From Mesorhizobium sp. L2C084A000 (GTDB taxonomy: Bacteria; Pseudomonadota; Alphaproteobacteria; Rhizobiales; Rhizobiaceae), in contig NZ_AYWX01000011.1 in assembly GCF_000502875.1 (NCBI RefSeq), positions 261,258 to 303,574 of the forward strand: DNA of 42,317 nt. Direction: 5' to 3'. Under the pieces are notes generated by a model, which did no database searches, was not told where the DNA came from, and saw only the letters and a program-made list of their open reading frames with translations. A program made the position numbers and the translations under genes. Within the stretch, counting starts at the first letter, position 1, and the number at the start of each line of letters is the position of its first letter. Shown here piece by piece: positions 8,569 to 16,881 of the stretch.

Positions 8569-8596
8569 ACTGTAAACCATGGTTGACTATTGTCAA
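8569..8596 (-). promoter_or_regulatory. Promoter and operator of the HigBA-like operon
   Basis: On the minus strand a consensus -35 TTGACA (8591-8596), a 16-base spacer and TACAGT as -10 (8569-8574). Two palindromes overlap it: TTGAC-TATT-GTCAA (8583-8596), covering the -35, and AACCATGGTT (8575-8584) in the spacer. Such palindromes are the expected autorepression sites of an HTH antitoxin. The motifs are seen; their use is inferred. Confidence 0.65.
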
Positions 8597-8622
8597 GGGG
8601 AGAAGCTGATTGCTTATCGTGC

Positions 8623-9279
8623 CTACTTGCCCAAGAACGCCGCTATCTGGCTGAAAACGCTGACGAACATTGCCTCGGTCAGCACGCCGGTATTGGTGTT
8701 GTAGCGTGAGCAGTGATAGCTCGAAAACAGCGTGACGCCACCGGCCGGCAGCTGCCCGCCATGCTTGAACGGGTAGGCGGCGACGCGCCCACCCAGTGCC
8801 CGCACGGTCGACTGGTGCGCGATCGATCCCAGTGCCAGCACGGCGCGCAAATTGGGGAACCGCGCGATCGTCGGCACCAGGAATGTCCGACAGGTGGCAA
8901 TCTCTGCGGCCACCGGCTTGTTCTCCGGCGGCACGCAGCGCACCGCGTTGGTGATCGCGGTGCCGACAAGCTCCAATCCGTCGTCGGGTCTGGCCTTGAA
9001 TTCGCCGCGTGCAAAACCGTGCGAAATCAGCGTCGAGTAGAGCAGGTCGCCGGCATAGTCGCCGGTGAACGGGCGGCCCGTTCGGTTGGCACCGCGAAGG
9101 CCGGGCGCCAGCCCGACGATCAGCAGTTGGACCGTCGCGTCACCTTCGGGAGGCAAAAAAGTCGGCACCGGCGCATTGAACCAGGACGGCTCGCGCTGCC
9201 GCCATTCGGCGATGAAGTCATGCAGCCGCGGGCAGAGCGGGCAATCGCGGCCGGGTTCGGAGGCGGAAAGGGCGGTCAA
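8623..9279 (-). CDS. Uracil-DNA glycosylase, family 5-like (UdgB)
   Basis: Base-excision repair enzyme that removes uracil and possibly other deaminated bases. Motif 1 is GLAPGLRGANRTGRPFTGD (about 56-74), the form typical of family 5, which lacks the usual catalytic Asp/Asn of other families. Motif 2 is the late SSYHCSRYNTNTG. Cysteines at the N-terminus (CPLC, 13-16) and later (RCVPPENK and TCRTFL) are placed as 4Fe-4S ligands. The start is a TTG at 9279, supported by GAGG nine bases upstream and by the absence of a nearby ATG. It begins 11 bases after the NYN gene stop, so the two are probably one transcription unit. Confidence 0.88.
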   Translation of the reverse strand: MTALSASEPGRDCPLCPRLHDFIAEWRQREPSWFNAPVPTFLPPEGDATVQLLIVGLAPGLRGANRTGRPFTGDYAGDLLYSTLISHGFARGEFKARPDDGLELVGTAITNAVRCVPPENKPVAAEIATCRTFLVPTIARFPNLRAVLALGSIAHQSTVRALGGRVAAYPFKHGGQLPAGGVTLFSSYHCSRYNTNTGVLTEAMFVSVFSQIAAFLGK

Positions 9280-9290
9280 GGCGACTGGCC

Positions 9291-9872
9291 TCAGTAATCG
9301 TCCTCGTCGACTTCGGCCGGCTCGGGCCGCCGCACCGACCGCTCGGAGGGATCACGGCCGACCTCGTTCTTCAATGTCATCAGGTCGATGAAATGGTCGG
9401 CCTGGCGGCGCAGGTCGTCGGAGATCATCGGCGGCTGCGAGGCCATGGTCGAGACGATCGACACCTTGCGGCCACGCCGCTGCAACGCCTCGACCAGCGT
9501 GCGGAAGTCGCCGTCGCCGGAAAAGATGACGTAGTGGTCGACGACATCGGCGAGCTGCAGCGCATCGACCGCAAGCTCGATGTCCATATTGCCCTTGATC
9601 TTGCGGCGACCGGTCGAGTCGGTGAACTCCTTGGCCGGCTTGGTGACCACCTTGAAGCCATTATAGTCGAGCCAGTCGATCAACGGACGGATCGAGGAGT
9701 ATTCCTGATCCTCGACCAGCGCCGTGTAATAATAGGCGCGCAACAGATAGCCGCGCTTCTGAAAGCTCGACAGGAGCTTGCGATAGTCGATGTCGAAGCC
9801 GAGTGCACGCGACGTCGCGTAAAGATTGGCGCCGTCGATGAATAGGGCGATTTTTTCACGAGGGTCGAACAT
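9291..9872 (-). CDS. NYN domain (LabA/DUF88 family) putative RNase
   Basis: A PIN-like nuclease fold of the LabA/DUF88 type. The acidic metal-binding residues are visible in ALFIDGANLY (about 9-18), MDIELAVDALQLA (about 96-108) and FSGDGDFRTLVEAL (about 117-130), so the active site looks complete. The C-terminus is an acidic disordered tail (PAEVDEDDY). The ATG at 9872 has a good ribosome site (AAGGA, 8 bases away). The protein is widespread in Alphaproteobacteria, but to my knowledge its substrate is not established. It is followed closely by the UDG gene. Confidence 0.9.
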   Translation of the reverse strand: MFDPREKIALFIDGANLYATSRALGFDIDYRKLLSSFQKRGYLLRAYYYTALVEDQEYSSIRPLIDWLDYNGFKVVTKPAKEFTDSTGRRKIKGNMDIELAVDALQLADVVDHYVIFSGDGDFRTLVEALQRRGRKVSIVSTMASQPPMISDDLRRQADHFIDLMTLKNEVGRDPSERSVRRPEPAEVDEDDY

Positions 9873-10196
9873 GGAAAATATTCCTTCTCGAAATAAACGG
9901 CCGTCTAAACGAAATGCGATAGCGTTCGGTCAGGCTCATAATAAACCGGCTGACCTCCATGCCATCCGAGATAGCGCCAGTTTCGCGGCAATCCAAGGGT
10001 GCGTGCTGTACTGCAAGCAATTGTGATCGGGACACCGAACACATAACCACAGACAGGTTTTGCCAAATCGGGTGTTTGAACCAAGGTTTGGGCGCCATGC
10101 AGCCCGGCCATTGCCATGATGCTTGTATTTTGGCGGCGTTCGGGTTATGGACCGCGCCTGTTTTCCATCAAATCCATCGCATGAAAGGGGCAATCC
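9873..10196. other. Intergenic region between NYN gene and rpoZ
   Basis: 324 bases with lower GC than the flanks, between divergent genes. It must hold both promoters, but I see no convincing sigma70 boxes. On the minus strand, 9905-10117 could encode 70 residues ending in a protein-like stretch (LPRNWRYLGWHGGQPVYYEP). Its third codon positions are near random and it has no ribosome site, so I do not call it a gene. A small RNA is also possible; I could not recognise a family. Confidence 0.4.
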
Positions 10197-10598
10197 ATGG
10201 CCCGCGTAACCGTTGAAGATTGCATCGACAAGGTCGACAACCGCTTCGAGCTGGTGCTCTTGGCCGGCCACCGCGCCCGCCAGATCAGCCAGGGCGCGCC
10301 GATCACCGTGCCGCGTGACAACGACAAGAACCCGGTCGTGGCGCTGCGCGAGATCGCCGATGAGACGCTTTCGCCCGACGACCTCAAGGAAGATCTGATC
10401 CATTCGCTGCAGAAGCATGTCGAGGTCGACGAGCCCGAAGCCGACGGCGAGGCGATTGCCGATCAGACCGGCGCCGCCGTTGCGGCCACCGACGCCGATG
10501 ACACCGAGGAGAACGTCACCTTCGACCGGATGACCGAGGAAGACCTCCTGGCCGGCATCGAGGGCCTGGTGCCGCCGGAAAAGAGCGACGACTACTAA
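10197..10598 (+). CDS. rpoZ: RNA polymerase omega subunit
   Basis: Small subunit that helps assemble and stabilise RNA polymerase and is part of a ppGpp-binding site in Proteobacteria. The 133-residue protein begins MARVTVEDCIDKVDNRFELV and contains AGHRARQISQGAP, the conserved omega core (about 1-60). The C-terminal half is an acidic extension (DADDTEENVTFDRM), as usual in Rhizobiales. The ATG at 10197 is preceded by AAAGGGG. It lies directly upstream of rsh, so an omega-side ppGpp sensor and the ppGpp synthetase are neighbours. Confidence 0.97.
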   Translation: MARVTVEDCIDKVDNRFELVLLAGHRARQISQGAPITVPRDNDKNPVVALREIADETLSPDDLKEDLIHSLQKHVEVDEPEADGEAIADQTGAAVAATDADDTEENVTFDRMTEEDLLAGIEGLVPPEKSDDY

Positions 10599-10669
10599 GC
10601 CAGCGCTCTGGACCTGCCTGGAATACGTTTCCGGCACTTCCGTCCAGTCAGTTTCGTGGCTATCTATGG

Positions 10670-10697
10670 GATGCGCCGTACGCTAGTGCGGCGCATC
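10670..10697 (+). terminator. Perfect hairpin between rpoZ and rsh
   Basis: GATGCGCCG and CGGCGCATC form a perfect 9-bp stem with a 10-base loop, 71 bases after the rpoZ stop and 29 bases before the rsh start. It is followed by AATCATTTC rather than a clean T-run. It may be a weak terminator or attenuator controlling read-through into rsh, or an RNA-stability element. Only the structure is seen; the role is inferred. Confidence 0.45.
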
Positions 10698-10726
10698 AAT
10701 CATTTCAGCACCGCGAGATCCCGCCC

Positions 10727-12955
10727 ATGATGCGTCAGTATGAGCTTGTCGAGCGCGTCCAGCGCTACAAGCCTGACGTCAACGAGGCGTTGCTCAACAA
10801 GGCCTATGTCTATGCCATGCAGAAGCATGGCCACCAGAAGCGCGCTTCCGGCGACCCGTATTTCTCGCACCCGCTCGAAGTCGCCGCCATCCTCACCGAG
10901 ATGCATATGGACGAGGCGACGATCGCGGTCGCCCTGCTGCACGACACGATCGAGGACACGACCGCCACACGGGCCGAGATCGACGATCTGTTCGGCCCCG
11001 AAATGGGCAAGCTGGTCGAGGGCCTGACCAAGCTGAAGAAGCTCGATCTCGTCTCGAAGAAGGCCGAGCAGGCGGAAAACCTGAGAAAGCTTCTGCTGGC
11101 GATTTCAGAAGATGTCCGCGTGCTGCTGGTCAAGCTCGCCGACCGCCTGCACAATATGCGCACCCTCGACCACATGCCGGAAGCCAAGCGCCTGCGCATC
11201 GCCGAGGAGACGATGGATATCTACGCGCCGCTGGCCGGCCGCATGGGCATGCAAGGCATGCGCGAGGAGCTGGAGGAGATCGCCTTCCGCTTCATCAATC
11301 CGGAGGCCTATCGCGCCGTCACCGCACGGCTTGCCGAAATCTTCGAGCGCAACAAGGGCGTGCTGACGGACATCGAAAAAGCGCTGTCCACGCTGTTCGA
11401 GAAGCATGCGATCAACGCCGGCGTGAAGAGCCGGCAGAAGAAGCCGTGGTCGGTGTTCCGCAAGATGGAGGCCAAGGCACTGTCCTTCGAGCAGCTCTCG
11501 GATATTTTCGGCTTCCGCGTCGTCGTCGATACGGTCGAGGACTGTTACCGGGCGCTTGGCGCCATCCACACCGCGTGGTCGATGGTGCCGGGCCGCTTCA
11601 AGGATTACATCTCGACGCCGAAGCAGAACGATTATCGGTCGATCCACACCACCATCGTCGGCCCGTCGCGCCAGCGTGTCGAACTGCAGATCCGCACCCG
11701 AGAGATGAACAAGATCGCCGAATACGGCGTCGCTGCCCATTCGATCTACAAGGACACCGGCGGCAAGACGAATGGCGCCGCCCACGCGATTTCGAAGGAA
11801 ACCAACGCCTATGCCTGGCTGCGGCGCACCATCGAGCAGCTTGCCGAAGGCGACAATCCCGAGGATTTCCTCGAAAATACCAAGCTAGAACTGTTTCAGG
11901 ACCAGGTGTTCTGCTTCACCCCGAAAGGCATGTTGATTGCGCTGCCGCGCGGCGCGACACCGATCGACTTCGCCTACGCGGTGCACACCGATGTCGGTGA
12001 CACCTGCGTCGGTGCCAAGGTCAACGGCCGCATCATGCCGCTGATGACGGAGCTGAAGAACGGCGATGAGGTCGAGATCATCCGCTCCAAGGCACAGGTT
12101 CCGCCGGCGGCGTGGGAATCGGTCGTCGTCACCGGCAAGGCGCGCTCGGCCATCCGCCGTGCCACCAAGAATGCCATCCGCAAGCAATATTCGGGTCTCG
12201 GCATCCGCATCCTGGAACGCGCCTTCGAGCGTGCCGGCAAGACCTTCACCAAGGAGAGCCTGAAGCAGGTGCTGCACAGGCTGGCGCGCAAGGACATCGA
12301 GGATGTGCTGGCCTCCGTCGGGCGCGGCGAGCTCGCCTCCACCGACGTCATGAAGGCGGTATTCCCCGACTACAAGGATGAGCGCGTCACCACGGCCGTC
12401 CCCAAGCCGCGCGAGGAGGGCTGGTCGAAGATCCGCAATGCCGCCGGCATGCTGTTCCAGATTCCGGGTCGTGCCGCGCGCAAGGACAAGGACCAGCCAC
12501 GCGATGGCGCCGTGCCGATCCGCGGCGTGCGCGGCGATCTGCCGGTGCGCTTCGCGCCGGAAGGGGCGGTGCCTGGCGATCGCATCGTCGGCATCGTCCA
12601 GCCGGGCACCGGCATCACCATCTATCCGATCCAGTCGCCGGCGCTGCAGGCGTTCGACGATCAGCCCGAACGCTGGATCGACGTGCGCTGGGACATCGAC
12701 GAGCGCACCAAGGAACGCTTTCCGGCGCGCGTATCGGTCACCGCCATCAACGCGCCGGGGTCACTCGCCGATATAGCGCAGGTGGTTGCCTCGAACGACG
12801 CCAACATCCATACACTGTCGATGGTGCGCACTGCTCCCGACTTCACCGAAATGCTGATCGATCTCGAAGTCTGGGATCTCAAGCACCTCAACCGGCTGCT
12901 GTCGCAGCTCAAGGACAATTCGAGCGTCAGCGACGCAAGACGCGTCAATGGCTAG
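10727..12955 (+). CDS. rsh: Bifunctional (p)ppGpp synthetase/hydrolase
   Basis: Long RelA/SpoT homolog that makes and degrades the alarmone (p)ppGpp. Domain order over 742 residues: HD hydrolase (FSHPLEVAAIL and LLHDTIEDT, about 46-80, complete); synthetase (about 245-355, with GFRVVVDT, RFKDYIS near 290 and NDYRSIHTT; the RxKD form fits a bifunctional enzyme); TGS (about 390-450, VFCFTPKGMLIALPRGATPI); helical and zinc-finger-like region; C-terminal ACT (about 665-740, RVSVTAINAPGSLADIAQVV). ATG codons at 10727 and 10730 are both possible starts. It is the single long Rsh typical of Alphaproteobacteria, placed between rpoZ and pyrE. Confidence 0.97.
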   Translation: MMRQYELVERVQRYKPDVNEALLNKAYVYAMQKHGHQKRASGDPYFSHPLEVAAILTEMHMDEATIAVALLHDTIEDTTATRAEIDDLFGPEMGKLVEGLTKLKKLDLVSKKAEQAENLRKLLLAISEDVRVLLVKLADRLHNMRTLDHMPEAKRLRIAEETMDIYAPLAGRMGMQGMREELEEIAFRFINPEAYRAVTARLAEIFERNKGVLTDIEKALSTLFEKHAINAGVKSRQKKPWSVFRKMEAKALSFEQLSDIFGFRVVVDTVEDCYRALGAIHTAWSMVPGRFKDYISTPKQNDYRSIHTTIVGPSRQRVELQIRTREMNKIAEYGVAAHSIYKDTGGKTNGAAHAISKETNAYAWLRRTIEQLAEGDNPEDFLENTKLELFQDQVFCFTPKGMLIALPRGATPIDFAYAVHTDVGDTCVGAKVNGRIMPLMTELKNGDEVEIIRSKAQVPPAAWESVVVTGKARSAIRRATKNAIRKQYSGLGIRILERAFERAGKTFTKESLKQVLHRLARKDIEDVLASVGRGELASTDVMKAVFPDYKDERVTTAVPKPREEGWSKIRNAAGMLFQIPGRAARKDKDQPRDGAVPIRGVRGDLPVRFAPEGAVPGDRIVGIVQPGTGITIYPIQSPALQAFDDQPERWIDVRWDIDERTKERFPARVSVTAINAPGSLADIAQVVASNDANIHTLSMVRTAPDFTEMLIDLEVWDLKHLNRLLSQLKDNSSVSDARRVNG

Positions 12956-13005
12956 ACCATGCTCCGGTTTCGGACAAAGTCATGGTCAATCAAAAAGAGG
13001 CAGAC

Positions 13006-13584
13006 ATGAACACCGATGAAGTGCTGGGCATTTTCCGCGAGGCGGGTGCTGTTCTGGAAGGGCATTTCATTTTGACCTCGGGCCTGCGCAGTCCGGTCTT
13101 CCTGCAGAAGGCGCGCGTGTTCATGCATGCCGACAAGACCGAGCTTCTGTGCAAGGCGTTGGCCGAGAAGATACGCGCTGGCGTGCCAGGCAAGATTGAT
13201 TATGTCGTCGGCCCGGCGATCGGAGGGCTGATCCCAGCCTACGAGACCTCGCGTCATCTCCGCGTGCCGGCGATCTGGGTCGAGCGGGAAGGGGGCGAGT
13301 TCCGCTTGCGCCGCTTCGAGATCGCCAGGGGCTCGCGTGTCGTCATCGTCGAGGACATCGTCACCACTGGCCTGTCGATCCGTGAGACCATCGAGTGCCT
13401 GCGCGATCTTGGCGCCGAGGTGGCGGCCGCGGCCTGCATCATCGACCGTTCGGCCGGCAAGACCGATGTCGGTGTGCCGCTCATCGCGCTTGCCGAGTAT
13501 GAGGTCCCGGCCTATCCGGCCGACCGGCTGCCGCCGGAGCTTGCCGCCATCCCGGCGATCAAGCCCGGCAGCCGCAACATCTGA
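13006..13584 (+). CDS. pyrE: Orotate phosphoribosyltransferase
   Basis: Transfers phosphoribose from PRPP to orotate, giving OMP in de novo pyrimidine synthesis. The ATG at 13006, after AGAGG, gives 192 residues starting MNTDEVLGIFREAGAVLEGH; an earlier ATG at 12982 would add eight unconserved residues. The type I PRPP-binding motif is VVIVEDIVTTGLS (about 109-121), and FILTSGLRSPVFLQKARV near the N-terminus is the orotate-site region. It follows rsh by about 50 bases. A dihydroorotase-like gene lies 22 kb away at 35480. Confidence 0.96.
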   Translation: MNTDEVLGIFREAGAVLEGHFILTSGLRSPVFLQKARVFMHADKTELLCKALAEKIRAGVPGKIDYVVGPAIGGLIPAYETSRHLRVPAIWVEREGGEFRLRRFEIARGSRVVIVEDIVTTGLSIRETIECLRDLGAEVAAAACIIDRSAGKTDVGVPLIALAEYEVPAYPADRLPPELAAIPAIKPGSRNI

Positions 13585-13634
13585 CGGGGCATTTTTTTCG
13601 CCCAACAATGTGCGGCGGTTTTGGGGAAAGCGAC

Positions 13635-14036
13635 ATGCGTGAAGACAGATTGGAAATGGTCGCCGGCATCGATCATTTCGTGCTGACGGTCGCTTCGCTG
13701 GAAGTGACCTGTGAGTTTTACCAGCGCGTGCTGGGTTTTGAGCGCATCGACGCGGCGGATCGGCCGACGGCGCTGGCTTTCGGTACCCATAAGATCAATG
13801 TGCATGAGGTCGGCCGCACTTTCGAGCCCAAGGCGAAGTCGCCGACATCAGGATCAGGTGATTTCTGCCTGATCACCGACCGGCCACTGGATGAGGTCCG
13901 TGCCCGGCTCGCGGCCAATGGTGTGGTGGTGGAACTCGGCCCGGTTGAACGTATCGGGGCCCGAGGTCCGATGATGTCGGTTTATTTCCGTGACCCAGAC
14001 GGCAATCTGGTCGAGGTCAGCGAATACCTGCCGTAG
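13635..14036 (+). CDS. VOC family protein (glyoxalase-like)
   Basis: Single-unit vicinal-oxygen-chelate fold protein of about 133 residues. It begins MREDRLEMVAGIDHFVLTV, contains CEFYQRVLGFERI, and ends with the typical YFRDPDGNLVEVSEYLP. Likely metal ligands are the early His of GIDHFVL, His of KINVHEVG and Glu of LVEVSEY. The ATG at 13635 has GGGGAAAG upstream; an earlier ATG at 13608 lacks a good site. The substrate cannot be assigned: relatives include glyoxalase, fosfomycin-resistance and dioxygenase enzymes. It is downstream of pyrE with no obvious link in function. Confidence 0.85.
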   Translation: MREDRLEMVAGIDHFVLTVASLEVTCEFYQRVLGFERIDAADRPTALAFGTHKINVHEVGRTFEPKAKSPTSGSGDFCLITDRPLDEVRARLAANGVVVELGPVERIGARGPMMSVYFRDPDGNLVEVSEYLP

Positions 14037-14291
14037 CCGCCGGCGACGATGCGCCTTTCGGCGATGCGACTGCCGGTTCCCTAAATTCGCCGCGATTATC
14101 CGATGTTCGAAGCAAGACCTGCCGCCCCGAAGGGCGGCGACAAGCGCGGCGCACAGAAGGTGTTTGGTTGTTCTTGCGCCAGCGCGTCGTTATATAAGGT
14201 GGCGATTGCCATAGGGTGATCGTCAAGCGCAAGATGTGGCTGCCACGCCCGGCTGAAGGTGCCGTTGCGGGCGCTGTGGAACGGGAACAGA

Positions 14292-14891
14292 GTGCTTTTT
14301 CGACGCCGCAAGCCTGATGGCTTTTATGAGCGGGTGCGTACCTACCTTTGGCCGCGCCGCTCGTTTTCGCGCTCGCTTCAGTATTTTTCCAAGCGCATCC
14401 TGCGGCTGAAGGCCACACCGCATGCGGTTGCGGCCGGTGTTGCGGCCGGTGTCTTCGCTTCATTCTTTCCCGTCGGTTTCCATTTCATCATCGCTGCCCT
14501 CCTGTGCTGGGTGATCGCCGGCAATCTGGTGGCGGCCGCTCTCGGCGCGGTTTTTTTCGGCAACCCGCTGACCTTCCCGTTGCTATGGGGCGCGTCGTGG
14601 GAAACGGGCAAGCTCATCCTGCATGACCGCCTGCCGACGCATGGGCCGCCGGCACATCTGGGCGAGATGCTGCATAATCTCTCCTTCGCGCAATTGTGGA
14701 AACCGGTCCTCGAACCGATGCTGATCGGCGCGGTTCCGCTCGGGCTCGCCTTCGGGCTGCTGTTCTACGCCATCACGCGCTGGGGCATGAACGCTTTCCG
14801 CGAACAGCGGCGCAAGCGTCTGGCCGAGCGTGCAAGCCGGCATGCGCAATCGTCCCATCCCGGCGCAAGCATCGGTTCCACCGCGCGATGA
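14292..14891 (+). CDS. DUF2062 membrane protein
   Basis: A 199-residue protein of the DUF2062 family with an amphipathic, basic N-terminus (LFRRRKPDGFYERVRTYLWP) and several hydrophobic helices (about 48-75, 83-103 and 145-170). Two turns, TPHAVAAGVAAGVF and FFGNPLTFPLLWG, match what I recall as the family signature. The GTG at 14292, preceded by GGGA, is preferred over a GTG at 14259, because homologs I recall start at the LFRRR segment. The molecular role is unknown; it is an inner-membrane protein. Its stop codon overlaps the acpS start (ATGA), so translation is probably coupled. Confidence 0.85.
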   Translation: MLFRRRKPDGFYERVRTYLWPRRSFSRSLQYFSKRILRLKATPHAVAAGVAAGVFASFFPVGFHFIIAALLCWVIAGNLVAAALGAVFFGNPLTFPLLWGASWETGKLILHDRLPTHGPPAHLGEMLHNLSFAQLWKPVLEPMLIGAVPLGLAFGLLFYAITRWGMNAFREQRRKRLAERASRHAQSSHPGASIGSTAR

Positions 14892-15301
14892 TCATCGGCA
14901 TCGGCAGCGACCTGATCGACATCAGACGCATCGAAAAGTCGCTGGAGCGTCACGGCCAGCGCTTCATCCAGAGAATCTACACCGAGATCGAACAGGCCCG
15001 CTCCGAAAACCGGCGGGCGCGTGCTGCCTCCTATGCCAAGCGGTTCGCTGCCAAGGAGGCCTGCGCCAAGGCGCTGGGCACCGGTCTGGCGCAGGGCGTG
15101 TTCTGGCGCGACATGGGTGTCGTCAACCTGCCCAGTGGCGCGCCGACCATGGCGCTGACGGGAGGAGCGCAGGCCAGGCTGGACAAAATCCTGCCAAAGG
15201 GCCACCGGGCGGCGATCCACCTCACCATCACGGATGATTTCCCGCTCGCTCAAGCCTTTGTGATCATCGAGGCGCTGCCCGTCGAAGAAGCGCCACATTG
15301 A
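14888..15301 (+). CDS. acpS: Holo-[acyl-carrier-protein] synthase
   Basis: Attaches 4'-phosphopantetheine from CoA to the acyl carrier protein, which activates fatty acid synthesis. The 137-residue protein starts MIIGIGSDLIDIRRIEKSL, with the metal-binding Asp in GSDLIDI, and contains the second motif RFAAKEACAKALGTG (Glu57). The size is normal. It overlaps the preceding DUF2062 gene by four bases and precedes lepB by about 80 bases, the usual alphaproteobacterial order of acpS-lepB-rnc-era. Confidence 0.96.
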   Translation: MIIGIGSDLIDIRRIEKSLERHGQRFIQRIYTEIEQARSENRRARAASYAKRFAAKEACAKALGTGLAQGVFWRDMGVVNLPSGAPTMALTGGAQARLDKILPKGHRAAIHLTITDDFPLAQAFVIIEALPVEEAPH

Positions 15302-15379
15302 TTGCCTCTGACGACCGGCATTGACGTTGCCCAGCGCGCGCCGAGACTCTATACCATCCAACGCACAATCGAGGACGAC

Positions 15380-16129
15380 ATGAGCGTGGCTGAAAAATCC
15401 GAGAAGAAATCCGGCGGGCTTGGCGAGACCGTCAGCGTCATCGTCCAGGCGCTTTTGCTCGCCCTGGTCATCCGCACGCTGCTGTTCCAGCCTTTTTCGA
15501 TCCCGTCGGGATCGATGCGGCCGACGCTTTTGGAAGGCGACTATCTGTTCGTCACCAAATGGTCCTACGGCTATTCGCGCTACTCGCTGCCTTTCGGACC
15601 CGATATTTTTTCAGGCCGCATCTGGGGCTCCGAGCCGAAGCGCGGCGATGTAGCGGTTTTCAAGTTCCCGCCTGATCCGTCCGTCGACTACATCAAGCGC
15701 GTGGTCGGCCTGCCGGGTGACAAGATCCAGGTCAAGGACGGCCAGCTGTTCATCAACGGCGTCGGCGTGCCGCGCGTGAAAACAGGCCAGATCGACAATC
15801 CCGACATCACCGAGGAATCGCGCCCGATCGACGTCTATCGTGAGACCTTGCCCAACGGCGTCAGCTACGACACGCTCGATCTGAATTCGAACTCGATCGG
15901 CGACAACACCCGCGAATTCGACGTGCCGGCCGGCCACTATTTCATGATGGGCGACAACCGGGACAATTCCGCCGACAGCCGTTTCACCGTCGGCTACGTT
16001 CCCGCGGAAAATCTGGTTGGCCGCGCCAATCTTGTCTTCTTCTCGATCGCCGGCAAGGCGAGCCCTCTCGAAATCTGGAAATGGCCGTCGCTGATGCGCG
16101 CTTCGCGCCTGTTCCACTTCGTCAATTGA
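15380..16129 (+). CDS. lepB: Signal peptidase I
   Basis: Inner-membrane serine protease that removes signal peptides from exported proteins. The ATG at 15380, with GAGGA upstream, gives 249 residues. One transmembrane helix (about 17-36) is followed by the catalytic serine motif FSIPSGSMRPTL (Ser45), the catalytic lysine in YIKRVVGLPGD (Lys106) and the box E motif GDNRDNSADSR. The Ser/Lys dyad is therefore complete. The stop codon overlaps the rnc start (TGATG). Confidence 0.97.
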   Translation: MSVAEKSEKKSGGLGETVSVIVQALLLALVIRTLLFQPFSIPSGSMRPTLLEGDYLFVTKWSYGYSRYSLPFGPDIFSGRIWGSEPKRGDVAVFKFPPDPSVDYIKRVVGLPGDKIQVKDGQLFINGVGVPRVKTGQIDNPDITEESRPIDVYRETLPNGVSYDTLDLNSNSIGDNTREFDVPAGHYFMMGDNRDNSADSRFTVGYVPAENLVGRANLVFFSIAGKASPLEIWKWPSLMRASRLFHFVN

Positions 16130-16881
16130 TGGCTTTGAAGCGTCCGACGGGCGAAACTCTGGCCGGTTTGGTGAAGGCCAAGACCGGTCACGTCTTCAAG
16201 GATATCCGTTTGCTCGAGACCGCCTTGACGCATTCCAGTGCGGTCAAGGCGGCCAGCAACAACCAGCGTCTGGAATTCCTTGGCGACCGCGTGCTTGGGC
16301 TTGTCGTCGCCGATATGCTTTTCGAGAAATTTCCCGATGCGCCGGAAGGTGAAATCGCGCCGCGCTTCAATGCGCTGGTCGATGCGCGGACATGCTCCGA
16401 AATCGGCATCGAAATGCAGCTGGAGGATCTGGTCCGCGCCGATTCCGCCTTGAAGATGCGGTCGCGTGGCTCGGGCGGAAACTATCTGGCGGATGCGGTC
16501 GAAGCGCTGATCGCGGCGGTTTACGTCGACGGTGGCATCGAGGCCGCGCGGCGGTTCGTCCTGCGCTACTGGGAACCGCGCTCGCATACGGTGATCGCAA
16601 AGCCGCTCAATCCGAAATCCGATCTGCAGGAATGGATTGCCAAGACCCGCGATGCGCGCCCTGAATATGTGATCGAGAAACGAGAAGGCCCGGACCACCA
16701 GCCCGTCTTCACCGTGTCCTTGCAGGTCCGCGGCTTTGCGCCGATAAGCGGTACTGGCGGCTCCCGCAGGGTTGCCGAAGAAGCGGCGGCTTCGGCATTT
16801 CTTGTGCGCGAAGGCGTCTGGGCCACCACGTCGGCCCAAAAACCGGAGCGCGCGCGCTCAAGTGAAGGGAGTGCGGCATGA
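16129..16881 (+). CDS. rnc: Ribonuclease III
   Basis: Double-strand-specific endoribonuclease that processes rRNA precursors and regulates mRNAs. The RNase III signature NQRLEFLGDRVLGL (about 45-58) and the second acidic cluster LADAVEALIAAVYVDGG are intact. The double-stranded RNA-binding domain occupies the C-terminal third (DLQEWIAKTRDARPEYVIEK onward). The ATG at 16129 overlaps the lepB stop. The end overlaps the era start by four bases, so lepB-rnc-era is tightly coupled. Confidence 0.97.
   Translation: MALKRPTGETLAGLVKAKTGHVFKDIRLLETALTHSSAVKAASNNQRLEFLGDRVLGLVVADMLFEKFPDAPEGEIAPRFNALVDARTCSEIGIEMQLEDLVRADSALKMRSRGSGGNYLADAVEALIAAVYVDGGIEAARRFVLRYWEPRSHTVIAKPLNPKSDLQEWIAKTRDARPEYVIEKREGPDHQPVFTVSLQVRGFAPISGTGGSRRVAEEAAASAFLVREGVWATTSAQKPERARSSEGSAA

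Noticed and set aside
9936..10637. A 233-codon minus-strand frame opposite rpoZ
   Set aside because: rpoZ on the plus strand is unmistakable; the antisense frame has no recognised domain.
14096..14311. A 71-codon minus-strand frame between the VOC gene and DUF2062
   Set aside because: Some protein-like text (LALDDHPMAIATLYNDALAQ) but no ribosome site, and it overlaps the DUF2062 start region; it could be a relic but support is too thin.
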